From NCBI GenBank assembly GCA_903822375.1, contig CAIJOU010000182.1, forward strand, positions 1 to 7,601: a DNA stretch of 7,601 bases, in the 5' to 3' direction. The notes below the pieces were generated by a model. That model worked only from the letters and a program-made list of their open reading frames with translations. It was not told where the DNA came from and searched no databases. A program made the position numbers and the translations under genes. Of the stretch, positions 1 to 5,021 are shown piece after piece (the stretch's first letter is position 1; every line of letters begins with the position of its first letter). This DNA is from Candidatus Hydrogenedentota bacterium. Lineage in GTDB: Bacteria > Hydrogenedentota > Hydrogenedentia > Hydrogenedentales > CAITNO01.

Positions 1-230
1 CCTTCGCACTGTTGACGCCGCTCTTCTGGTTTGCCCGGGACCGCCGGGTCCGTGCAGGCCTGATGCTTTGGGCGACGCTGCAGGGCGTCGGCCGTGTCTA
101 TACGGCGGCGCATTTCCCATTCTGCGTCCTGATGGGCGGACTGCTCGGATTTGGCATGGGCACGCTAATCTTCTTCACCCTGTGGGGACCCTCCTTGTGG
201 CCCGACCAGGAGAAGACGCAGGCAGCTTGA
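1..230 (+). CDS. PAP2-family membrane phosphatase, C-terminal fragment (5' end outside window)
   Basis: The frame is open from the left edge (first whole codon at position 3) to TGA at 228-230, giving about 75 residues, so this is the tail of a longer gene. The key stretch is GRVYTAAHFPFCVLMGGLLG, which matches motif 3 of the PAP2/lipid-phosphatase superfamily (SRxYxGxHxxxDVxxG), with the Arg and the nucleophile-position His preserved. It is followed by a hydrophobic segment (roughly VLMGGLLGFGMGTLIFFTLW) that reads as the last membrane helix, then a short polar tail. Family members dephosphorylate lipid phosphates such as undecaprenyl-PP, phosphatidate or lipid A at the membrane. Two motif positions differ: the usual leading Ser is Gly, and the Asp that normally polarises the His is Cys. 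The protein may therefore be divergent or altered in activity. A TTG at position 12 is only an internal codon. It converges with the methyltransferase gene. The family call is moderately sure and the substrate is unknown. Confidence 0.6.
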   Translation, partial: FALLTPLFWFARDRRVRAGLMLWATLQGVGRVYTAAHFPFCVLMGGLLGFGMGTLIFFTLWGPSLWPDQEKTQAA

Positions 231-243
231 ATACGGGATGGTA

Positions 244-283
244 GGGTGCCGTGCAGTGACGCGCAGCCGAACGAAACGCACCC
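244..283. repeat. Imperfect inverted repeat in the convergent gene spacer
   Basis: GGGTGC (244-249) and GCACCC (278-283) form a perfect 6-bp inverted repeat enclosing 28 nt, in the 60-bp spacer between two converging genes. The local sequence (GTAGGGTGC ... ACGAAACGCACCC) resembles the 'gtagggtgcgt...acgcaccc' dispersed repeats I associate with many environmental genomes, but that is recollection. No T-tract follows on either side, so it is not a standard intrinsic terminator. It could be a weak bidirectional terminator, a dispersed repeat, or chance. Confidence 0.35.
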
Positions 284-290
284 CTCCCAG

Positions 291-1037
291 CTACACGCGC
301 CGCAACAGCATCACCAAGTCGCTTGAATGCTCCCGGTCATAGGGCGTTCCATCAAAGCCTCCCTGCACCATTTCCACGGCGAATCCCGCAGCGTGGGCGG
401 CATCATGGAGGTTTTCCCGGGACCAGTGGCGCAGGCAAACGGTTTCTGCGGTTATTTGGTCCGGTTCTCCGGGCCGCTTGACGGTGTATTCGAGCAATAG
501 GATGGTTCGGTTGCCGCCCGGGGTGAAGGTCTTTCGCGCGAGCACCTCTCCGTCATCGAATTTGGCCGTTTCCGTCCTTTGGCGCGGTTCGAGCAGCACC
601 GGATTGGCGTAGTTGAGCAGTTGCAGGACAAAGCACCCGTCTGGGGCAAGCACTTTGGCAGTGTTCTTGAAGCAGGTACGTACATCCTCATTACACGGAA
701 GCAACGACAGTGAATTCCCCAGGCACAGGGCCAGCCCGAAGGGACCAGGAGGGGGCGTGCGCATGTCTGCCACTTCATAAATGATGCGTGGATGGGGACG
801 CACGGCCCGCGCATGCCGGATCATTTCGGAACTGAGGTCGCAGGCGGTGACCTCGGCGCCATGTTCTGCAAAGAAGAGAGCGTGTATGCCGGTACCGCAG
901 GCCGTGTCGAGCACCCGCAGCAGCGGTGCGTCGGACAGGGCACGCAGCAGGAAGGGGCCTTCCCGGACCAGGCGTTTTTCGCCGCCAGAGAACGCGTCAT
1001 ACCATGGCGCGCTGTCAATAAAGGCCTGTTGCGACAT
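291..1037 (-). CDS. Class I SAM-dependent methyltransferase
   Basis: This encodes a 248-residue soluble protein, a typical length for a stand-alone class I methyltransferase. SAM-binding motif I is VLDTACGTG (residues 42-50). The strand-2 acidic residue that would hold the SAM ribose is Asp67 in VTACDLS, and a motif II-like stretch runs from VADMRTPPP into LALCLGNSLSLLP (about 89-114). KVLAPDGCFVLQLLNY (128-143) matches the strand that follows the core helices in this fold. The start at 1037 is chosen because AAGGAGG lies 7 nt upstream. The frame stays open to 1166, but that extension would run through the phased repeat and the hcp terminator and is rejected. The C-terminal half is typical of small-molecule methyltransferases, but the substrate cannot be read from sequence. 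The gene lies downstream of hcp on the same strand, but a strong terminator separates them, so it is probably transcribed independently or by readthrough. The family is certain and the function unknown. Confidence 0.85.
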   Translation of the reverse strand: MSQQAFIDSAPWYDAFSGGEKRLVREGPFLLRALSDAPLLRVLDTACGTGIHALFFAEHGAEVTACDLSSEMIRHARAVRPHPRIIYEVADMRTPPPGPFGLALCLGNSLSLLPCNEDVRTCFKNTAKVLAPDGCFVLQLLNYANPVLLEPRQRTETAKFDDGEVLARKTFTPGGNRTILLLEYTVKRPGEPDQITAETVCLRHWSRENLHDAAHAAGFAVEMVQGGFDGTPYDREHSSDLVMLLRRV

Positions 1038-1044
1038 GTGCCTG

Positions 1045-1051
1045 CCTCCTT
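1045..1051 (-). promoter_or_regulatory. Ribosome binding site of the methyltransferase gene
   Basis: On the minus strand AAGGAGG, a perfect Shine-Dalgarno sequence, sits 7 nt before the ATG at 1037. It fixes the start against a 43-codon upstream in-frame extension, and it overlaps the last unit of the 9-nt repeat array. Confidence 0.8.
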
Positions 1052-1091
1052 CCCGTTTATCCCATTCTTCCCATAAGTCCCATGCATCCCA
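1051..1091. repeat. 9-nt phased tandem repeat (TCCCA-N4 units)
   Basis: Five pentamers recur at exactly 9-nt spacing on the plus strand: TCCCG at 1051, then TCCCA at 1060, 1069, 1078 and 1087. The intervening 4 nt vary (TTTA, TTCT, TAAG, TGCA for the later units). On the minus strand this reads TGGGANNNA repeated, ending in the Shine-Dalgarno sequence of the methyltransferase gene. It fills the gap between the hcp terminator and the methyltransferase start. Its role is unknown. Candidates are a microsatellite-like expansion, a phased protein-binding array, or part of a dispersed repeat family. Confidence 0.7.
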
Positions 1092-1095
1092 CATT

Positions 1096-1129
1096 GAAAA
1101 AGGGCGGCGGCATCTCAATGCCGCCGCCC
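1096..1129 (-). terminator. Intrinsic (Rho-independent) terminator of the Fe-S/hcp operon
   Basis: A perfect 12-bp GC-rich stem (GGGCGGCGGCAT at 1102-1113 with ATGCCGCCGCCC at 1118-1129) closes a 4-nt loop (CTCA). In the minus-strand sense it is followed immediately by TTTTTC (1101 down to 1096). It begins 17 nt past the hcp stop codon, the normal position for a strong terminator of that transcript. On the plus strand no T-run follows, so it works in one direction. Confidence 0.93.
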
Positions 1130-1146
1130 GCGAAACGATTGTCTGC

Positions 1147-2796
1147 TTAGCCCAGCATGGCCGCAAGGTCGGCTTCAGGTGTGCCGATGGGCGTCAGGCC
1201 GAAGTTCTTGACCAGCACATCGAGCACATTGGGGCCGATGAACGCGGGGAGCGACGGTCCGATGCGCATGTTCTTGATGCCCAGGTGCAGCAGCGTAAGC
1301 AGGATGACAACGGCCTTCTGCTCGTACCAGCTCAGCACGAAGGACAGCGGCAGGTCGTTGACGCCGCACTCGAAGGCGCCCGCAAGGGCGACCGCAATCT
1401 GGATGGCCGAATAGGCGTCGTTGCACTGGCCAATGTCCAGCAGGCGCGGAATGCCGCCGATGTCGCCGAAGTCCAGCTTGTTGAAGCGGTACTTGCCGCA
1501 GGCGAGCGTGAGAATGACGCAGTCTTTCGGCACCGAGGTGGCGAGCTGGGTATAGTAGTCGCGGCCCGTTTTGGCGCCGTCACAGCCGCCGATGAGGAAG
1601 AAGCGGCGAATCTTGCCGGCCTTCACGGTGTCGATGACCTGTCCCGCCACGCTCATGACCGCGTTGCGTCCGAAACCGACCGTAATCACCTGCGGCTCGG
1701 CGTCCTCGGCAAAGCCGGGAGCGGCCAGAGCGGCCTCAATCACGGCGCTGAAATCATGGTCGGCGATATGGGTCACGCCGGGCCATTGCACCAGGCCGGA
1801 GGTGAAAATGCGGGCCGAGTAGCTGGCGCGCGGCTTCTGGATGCAGTTGGTGGTCATAAGAATGGGACCGGGGAAGGCGTCAAACTCCTTGGCCTGATCC
1901 TGCCACGCACCGCCGTAATTGCCGACGAGATGTTTGAACTTCTTGAGCCCCGGATAGGCGAGGCACGGCAACATTTCGCCGTGCGTGTAGACGTTGACGC
2001 CCTTGCCCTCGGTCTGCTGGAGCAGCAGGTCGAGGTCGCGCAGATCGTGGCCCGAAACCAGGATGCACTTGCCCTTGACTGGGGTGACGCGGACCTGGGT
2101 CGGCTCCGGATGGCCGTAGTGGCCCGTGTTGGCCGCGTCCAGCATCTCCATCACTTTCAGGTTCACCTCGCCAACCTTGAGCGAGCAGGCGACCAGCGCG
2201 TTCACATCCCCCGGGTCGGAGGCCAGAAAATCAAGGGTTTCATGTACGAAGGCATAAACGCCGTCGTCCTGCACGTCCAACACTGCCGCGTGTTCAGCGT
2301 AGGCAGCCATGCCCTTGAGGCCGTAGAAGGCCAGTTCCTGCAGGCCGCCGGCGTCGCTGCCGAAGCGTTGAAGCCGCTCCTCAATGCCCACCTTTTCGCC
2401 CTGGCGGACCAGTTCATCCCGCGTGGCGGCAAGGGCAAACTGCGCCGGGCCTGCGGGCTGTTCGGGGGTGATGCCCTTTGCGGCGCAGGCGTTTTCATAC
2501 AGGTGCTTGGCGCGGGCACGAACGGCATCGGCACTGCGAACCATTCCCACCAGCGAATCGGCGTCGAAATTGACGTTTGTCACCGTGGTAAACAGGGATT
2601 CAACCACGAACCGGTCAATCGTACGGTCTGTGGCGCCGAGTTTCCCCGCGCGGTGCGCGTACTGGGAGATTCCCTTGGCGGCATAATTCAGCAAATCCTG
2701 CAAGGCGGCGGTTTCCGGGTCTTTTCCGCAGACGCCAAAAGCGTTGCAGCCCGTGCCTTTGGCAGTCTGTTCGCACTGGAAGCAATACATTCCCAT
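1147..2796 (-). CDS. hcp: Hybrid cluster protein / hydroxylamine reductase (class I)
   Basis: This 549-residue cytoplasmic Fe-S enzyme is full length for the family. The N-terminal cysteines are C5, C8, C17 and C23 (CxxC-x8-C-x5-C), the spacing of class I Hcp from strict anaerobes that binds a [4Fe-4S] cluster, unlike the enterobacterial type. All hybrid-cluster ligands known from the Desulfovibrio enzyme can be matched: H250 (SGHDL), E274 (HGEMLP), C318 (TTNCIQ), C405 (GGCDG, the persulfide position), C433 (LACGKYRF), C458 (GQCNDAY) and E492 (WYEQK), with the conserved K494. Known activities are hydroxylamine reduction and high-affinity NO reduction; the physiological role is protection against nitrosative stress. 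The start at 2796 is preferred over the ATG two codons later because AGGAG (2805-2809) lies 8 nt upstream. It follows the ferredoxin-like gene by 83 bp on the same strand, with no terminator or clear promoter in that gap. No Hcr reductase is present, so the upstream Fe-S protein is the likely electron donor. Confidence 0.97.
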   Translation of the reverse strand: MGMYCFQCEQTAKGTGCNAFGVCGKDPETAALQDLLNYAAKGISQYAHRAGKLGATDRTIDRFVVESLFTTVTNVNFDADSLVGMVRSADAVRARAKHLYENACAAKGITPEQPAGPAQFALAATRDELVRQGEKVGIEERLQRFGSDAGGLQELAFYGLKGMAAYAEHAAVLDVQDDGVYAFVHETLDFLASDPGDVNALVACSLKVGEVNLKVMEMLDAANTGHYGHPEPTQVRVTPVKGKCILVSGHDLRDLDLLLQQTEGKGVNVYTHGEMLPCLAYPGLKKFKHLVGNYGGAWQDQAKEFDAFPGPILMTTNCIQKPRASYSARIFTSGLVQWPGVTHIADHDFSAVIEAALAAPGFAEDAEPQVITVGFGRNAVMSVAGQVIDTVKAGKIRRFFLIGGCDGAKTGRDYYTQLATSVPKDCVILTLACGKYRFNKLDFGDIGGIPRLLDIGQCNDAYSAIQIAVALAGAFECGVNDLPLSFVLSWYEQKAVVILLTLLHLGIKNMRIGPSLPAFIGPNVLDVLVKNFGLTPIGTPEADLAAMLG

Positions 2797-2804
2797 CGTT
2801 CTCT

Positions 2805-2809
2805 CTCCT
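2805..2809 (-). promoter_or_regulatory. Ribosome binding site of hcp
   Basis: AGGAG on the minus strand is 8 nt from the ATG at 2796 and 14 nt from the in-frame ATG at 2790, so it favours the upstream start codon. Confidence 0.7.
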
Positions 2810-2879
2810 GACTTTTTTCTGTTTCCCTTGGTTCACTTCGCAGCACGCACACGCGTCCCACGTTTAACAAGACAGTTTC

Positions 2880-3653
2880 TTAGAACATTCTATGCCCGAC
2901 AATGCCGCCCTCAACGCCCACGATCACCTCCTCGATCTTCAGCGTGGATTCCGCACGGTCGCGGGCTTCCGTCACCAGCCGGACCAGGCCGCCGCAGCAG
3001 GGCACTTCCATGCGCGCCACGGTGACGCTGGCCGGTTTGGCGTCGGTGAACAGGTCGATGAGTTTTTCCAGATAACCCTCATCGTCGTCCAGTTTCGGGC
3101 AGGCGATGACCAGCGCCTTACCCTTAAGGAATTCCGAATGGAATGCGCCGAACGCGAAGGCGGTGCAGTCGGCGGCCACCAGCAGGTGGCCTCCCTGGAA
3201 TTGCGGCGCCAGCGGATGGACCAGGTGCAGTTGGATGGGCCACTGGGCCAGTTGCGAGGGCACCAGACCTGCGGGTGCCTCCGTTGCGGTTGGCTGCAAC
3301 TGCCGCTGCATCGAACCCGGGCATCCGCCACCATGTCCTTGGGCCGGCCCAAAGGTGCGCGCGGCAGCGCCGAGGCAACCCCCGCCATGGGTGGCGGGTT
3401 TGGGTGCCGCCGCCGCAGCCATCGTGGCGGCCACCGCCGCTTCGTCGAACTCGTTCGCGTCCCGCTTCTCAATGGTCAGTGCGCCGGTGGGGCAGGTGCC
3501 GATACAGGCGCCCAGTCCGTCGCAGAAGCTCTCACGCACTAATTTGGCCTTGCCGCCGATGACTTCCAATGCCCCTTCATGGCACCCGGTGACGCAGTTG
3601 CCACAGCCGTTGCACAGGTCTTCGTCGATGCGTATTATCTCTCTGAGTGCCAT
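2880..3653 (-). CDS. Ferredoxin-like 4Fe-4S protein with Cys-rich C-terminal domain, probable Hcp partner
   Basis: This 257-residue cytoplasmic protein begins with a two-cluster ferredoxin domain. Cluster 1 is C14-x2-C17-x2-C20-x3-C24 (CNGCGNCVTGC). Cluster 2 reads CDGLGACIGTCP (C44, C50, C54), with Leu47 where the second cysteine is expected. An Ala-rich linker (about 70-86) leads to two HGGGC motifs (C93, C111; the second is HGGGCPGS). A C-terminal domain follows with C163 (AADCTAF), C185 (VIACPKLDD) and the pair C219-C220 (VPCCGGL). I recognise the architecture as a ferredoxin family often found beside hcp in anaerobes; that is recollection. The start at 3653 is set by AAGGAG 7 nt upstream. 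The longer frame to 3842 would run over the operator and repeat. It is the first gene of the operon with hcp and probably passes electrons to Hcp (inference). The C185-x33-CC spacing recalls half of a CCG domain, but the second half is absent. Confidence 0.88.
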   Translation of the reverse strand: MALREIIRIDEDLCNGCGNCVTGCHEGALEVIGGKAKLVRESFCDGLGACIGTCPTGALTIEKRDANEFDEAAVAATMAAAAAPKPATHGGGCLGAAARTFGPAQGHGGGCPGSMQRQLQPTATEAPAGLVPSQLAQWPIQLHLVHPLAPQFQGGHLLVAADCTAFAFGAFHSEFLKGKALVIACPKLDDDEGYLEKLIDLFTDAKPASVTVARMEVPCCGGLVRLVTEARDRAESTLKIEEVIVGVEGGIVGHRMF

Positions 3654-3660
3654 TTCCGTT

Positions 3661-3680
3661 CTCCTTGCGGGTTGGCCCGC
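3661..3680 (-). promoter_or_regulatory. Shine-Dalgarno with an abutting leader hairpin
   Basis: AAGGAG (3666 down to 3661) is the ribosome binding site of the ferredoxin-like gene. Directly upstream in the leader, with no gap, is a hairpin GCGGG-CCAA-CCCGC (3680 down to 3667; 5-bp stem, 4-nt loop). The hairpin could influence ribosome access or mRNA stability. The Shine-Dalgarno is secure and the hairpin's function is speculative. Confidence 0.6.
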
Positions 3681-3690
3681 CGTCGTTGTC

Positions 3691-3740
3691 TGTGCAAAGT
3701 ATGCCCGATAACACGGGAATGATCCTTGACTTAAGTCAAG
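3691..3740 (-). promoter_or_regulatory. FNR/HcpR-type operator and class II promoter of the Fe-S/hcp operon
   Basis: The perfect 16-bp palindrome CTTGACTTAAGTCAAG (3725-3740) contains TTGAC-N4-GTCAA, the half-site arrangement bound by FNR/CRP-superfamily regulators. HcpR, the predicted regulator of hcp in anaerobes, belongs to this group. On the minus strand a candidate -10, CATACT, lies at 3703-3698 (4/6 match to TATAAT). If transcription starts at the A on 3691, that hexamer spans -12 to -7 and the palindrome is centred at exactly -41.5, the class II activator position in which the operator replaces the -35 box. The leader would be 38 nt. The palindrome is seen directly. The regulator's identity and the start site are inferred. 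The same palindrome is about 115 bp upstream of the divergent propeller gene. Confidence 0.75.
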
Positions 3741-3754
3741 TCCGGAAAAAGAAC

Positions 3755-3830
3755 GTAGACGCGGCTTCCAGCCGCGTTCCTTCAAGGTCAAGCGACGCGC
3801 GAGAAACAAGAGGCTGGAAGCCTCTTCTAC
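3755..3830. repeat. Two-hairpin palindromic element with terminal inverted repeats
   Basis: The 76-bp block has 19-bp ends that are inverted copies of each other, 17 of 19 identical: GTAGACGCGGCTTCCAGCC (3755-3773) and GGCTGGAAGCCTCTTCTAC (3812-3830). Each end also folds on itself: ACGCGGCT-TCC-AGCCGCGT (3759-3777) and AAGAGGCT-GGA-AGCCTCTT (3808-3826), both 8-bp perfect stems with 3-nt loops. The 34-nt core between the hairpins shows no coding sign. This is the shape of a REP/BIME-like or small non-autonomous mobile element. It fills most of the spacer in front of the propeller gene, ending 24 nt before its start codon. No second copy is in the window. Confidence 0.75.
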
Positions 3831-3854
3831 TTTGGATGCCACGGAGACTATCGT

Positions 3855-4883
3855 ATGAAAAAGTGGGTTTTCGCCGGGATACTATGCGCACTGGCCGCAT
3901 CGGCCTGCGCCGAAACCACTTTGGAATGGCAGGCCAAAGCCTATGGCGACGGCAAACACAACGCCTTTACCGATCTCACCTGGTGGCACGGCGCATACTA
4001 CCTCTGTTTTCGACACGGCACCTCCCATTTGTCGATGGACGGCGAAGTAAGGGTGATGCGTAGCACGGACTTGAAGACCTGGGAAGCCAGCGGCACGCTG
4101 GACACGTTGGCCGATGACCGCGATCCGCATTTCGCCGTGACGGACGAGGCACTTTATGTGTTCTTTGGCGTGTGGGATCTTGCGCACGCCACCGATAACG
4201 GCGTGCCCGGTCGCGGACGGCTGCGTTCCCATTTTGCATCCACCGAGGACGGCGAGCACTGGTCCAAAGTACAGGGCATCTACGAGCCGGACTGGTGGCT
4301 GTGGCGCGTGCGCGCCCATGACGGCGCATTCTACAGCGTGGCCTACTTTCTGAAATGGCCCGCTGTTTCCACGGGCGAGGCCCGGCTGCTCAAGTCCGAC
4401 GACGCTTTGCACTGGAACGAGGTAAGCGTCATCAGCAAGGACCGCATTCCAGACGAATCCGATATCCGCTTCCATCCCGACCATTCGCTCGAACTGGTTA
4501 CGCGCACCTGCGACAAGGCGGGCGATTCCATGTGGCTCCGCAGTGACACAATGCAGACCCAGTGGCAGCGCAAAGACTTGGGCGTGCTCATCCACTGCCC
4601 GGTGATCACCGAATGGAAGGACCGTTGCTTTGTCGCCGGCCGTGGCCGCGACGACAAGGGTTATAACACCAGCATTTGGGAAATGAAGGGCGGCACGGTG
4701 GAGCACCTGATCACCCTTCCCAGCGGTGGCGACACTGCCTATCCCGGCATGATTGTGCCCATCGACGCCCAAGACAGCGACCATCCCGTGTTTGCCGTCA
4801 GTTGGTACTCCCAGCACGAGCGCGCCGCCGATGCTCCCGACGAGGCGTCGATATACGTTGGCCGAGTCGAAGTGAAACCCTGA
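3855..4883 (+). CDS. Secreted Asp-box beta-propeller protein, sialidase/GH43-like superfamily
   Basis: This 342-residue protein starts with MKKWVFAGILCALAASACAE, a signal sequence with a Lys-rich n-region and hydrophobic core. Cleavage after ACA (signal peptidase I) is likely, but Cys18 in ASAC could also be a weak lipobox. The mature part carries spaced S-x-D-x-x-x-W units of the Asp-box (BNR) type: STDLKTW (70-76), STEDGEHW (129-136), SDDALHW (181-187) and a degenerate one at 230-237. Such units mark blades of sialidase-like propellers. DRDPHFAVTD (87-97) and WWHGAYYLCF (43-52) resemble blade strands of five- or six-bladed glycan-active propellers. I cannot assign catalytic residues, so it may be a hydrolase or only a binding protein. 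GGAG (3843-3846) is 8 nt before the ATG. No convincing promoter lies in the short gap after the two-hairpin element. It precedes the rhamnosidase-like gene on the same strand by 138 bp, which suggests a shared role in extracellular glycan breakdown. Confidence 0.8.
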   Translation: MKKWVFAGILCALAASACAETTLEWQAKAYGDGKHNAFTDLTWWHGAYYLCFRHGTSHLSMDGEVRVMRSTDLKTWEASGTLDTLADDRDPHFAVTDEALYVFFGVWDLAHATDNGVPGRGRLRSHFASTEDGEHWSKVQGIYEPDWWLWRVRAHDGAFYSVAYFLKWPAVSTGEARLLKSDDALHWNEVSVISKDRIPDESDIRFHPDHSLELVTRTCDKAGDSMWLRSDTMQTQWQRKDLGVLIHCPVITEWKDRCFVAGRGRDDKGYNTSIWEMKGGTVEHLITLPSGGDTAYPGMIVPIDAQDSDHPVFAVSWYSQHERAADAPDEASIYVGRVEVKP

Positions 4884-4929
4884 CGGGGCATACTCCAGCC
4901 CCACAAGTTCTTTTTCAAGCCCTTCCGGG

Positions 4930-4958
4930 TTGACCCCCGCGCCCCGGTTCGCTAGACT
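4930..4958 (+). promoter_or_regulatory. Candidate sigma70-type promoter for the rhamnosidase-like gene
   Basis: TTGACC (4930-4935, 5/6 to TTGACA) and TAGACT (4953-4958, 4/6 to TATAAT) are separated by an ideal 17 nt. They lie in the 138-bp gap after the propeller gene and would start transcription near 4965, leaving a leader of about 57 nt. GC-rich phyla can have diverged promoters, so this is a pattern match only. The genes could also be co-transcribed, as no clear terminator separates them. Confidence 0.45.
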
Positions 4959-5021
4959 TTCATTCTCCGGGCGCGGCACGAACGCTGCGGCCCCCGGCCA
5001 ACACCATGGAGCACCATCACA

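Noticed and set aside
1051..1091. The repeated TCCCA units as a CRISPR-like array
   Set aside because: The units are 5 nt with 4-nt linkers, far too short for repeat-spacer structure, and no cas gene is present.
1038..1166. N-terminal extension of the methyltransferase to 1166
   Set aside because: The extension would translate the phased repeat and the hcp terminator, while a perfect Shine-Dalgarno supports the start at 1037.
781..2811. A 676-codon open frame on the plus strand, antisense to hcp
   Set aside because: It mirrors hcp, whose cluster ligands are all intact. Its translation shows no recognisable domain and is the low-complexity, Ala/Gly/His-rich kind typical of GC-rich shadow frames.
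3704..3717. CCCG/CGGG 4-bp inverted repeat between the operator and the -10
   Set aside because: It is too short to distinguish from chance in GC-rich DNA and lies upstream of the inferred transcription start.
3726..3754. TTGACT of the palindrome as a -35 box for the divergent propeller gene
   Set aside because: At 16-18 nt downstream there is only GAACG/AAGAAC-like sequence, with no acceptable -10 hexamer.
3654..3842. N-terminal extension of the ferredoxin-like protein to 3842
   Set aside because: It would cover the operator palindrome and the two-hairpin element. AAGGAG 7 nt before 3653 gives a clean start directly ahead of the ferredoxin fold.
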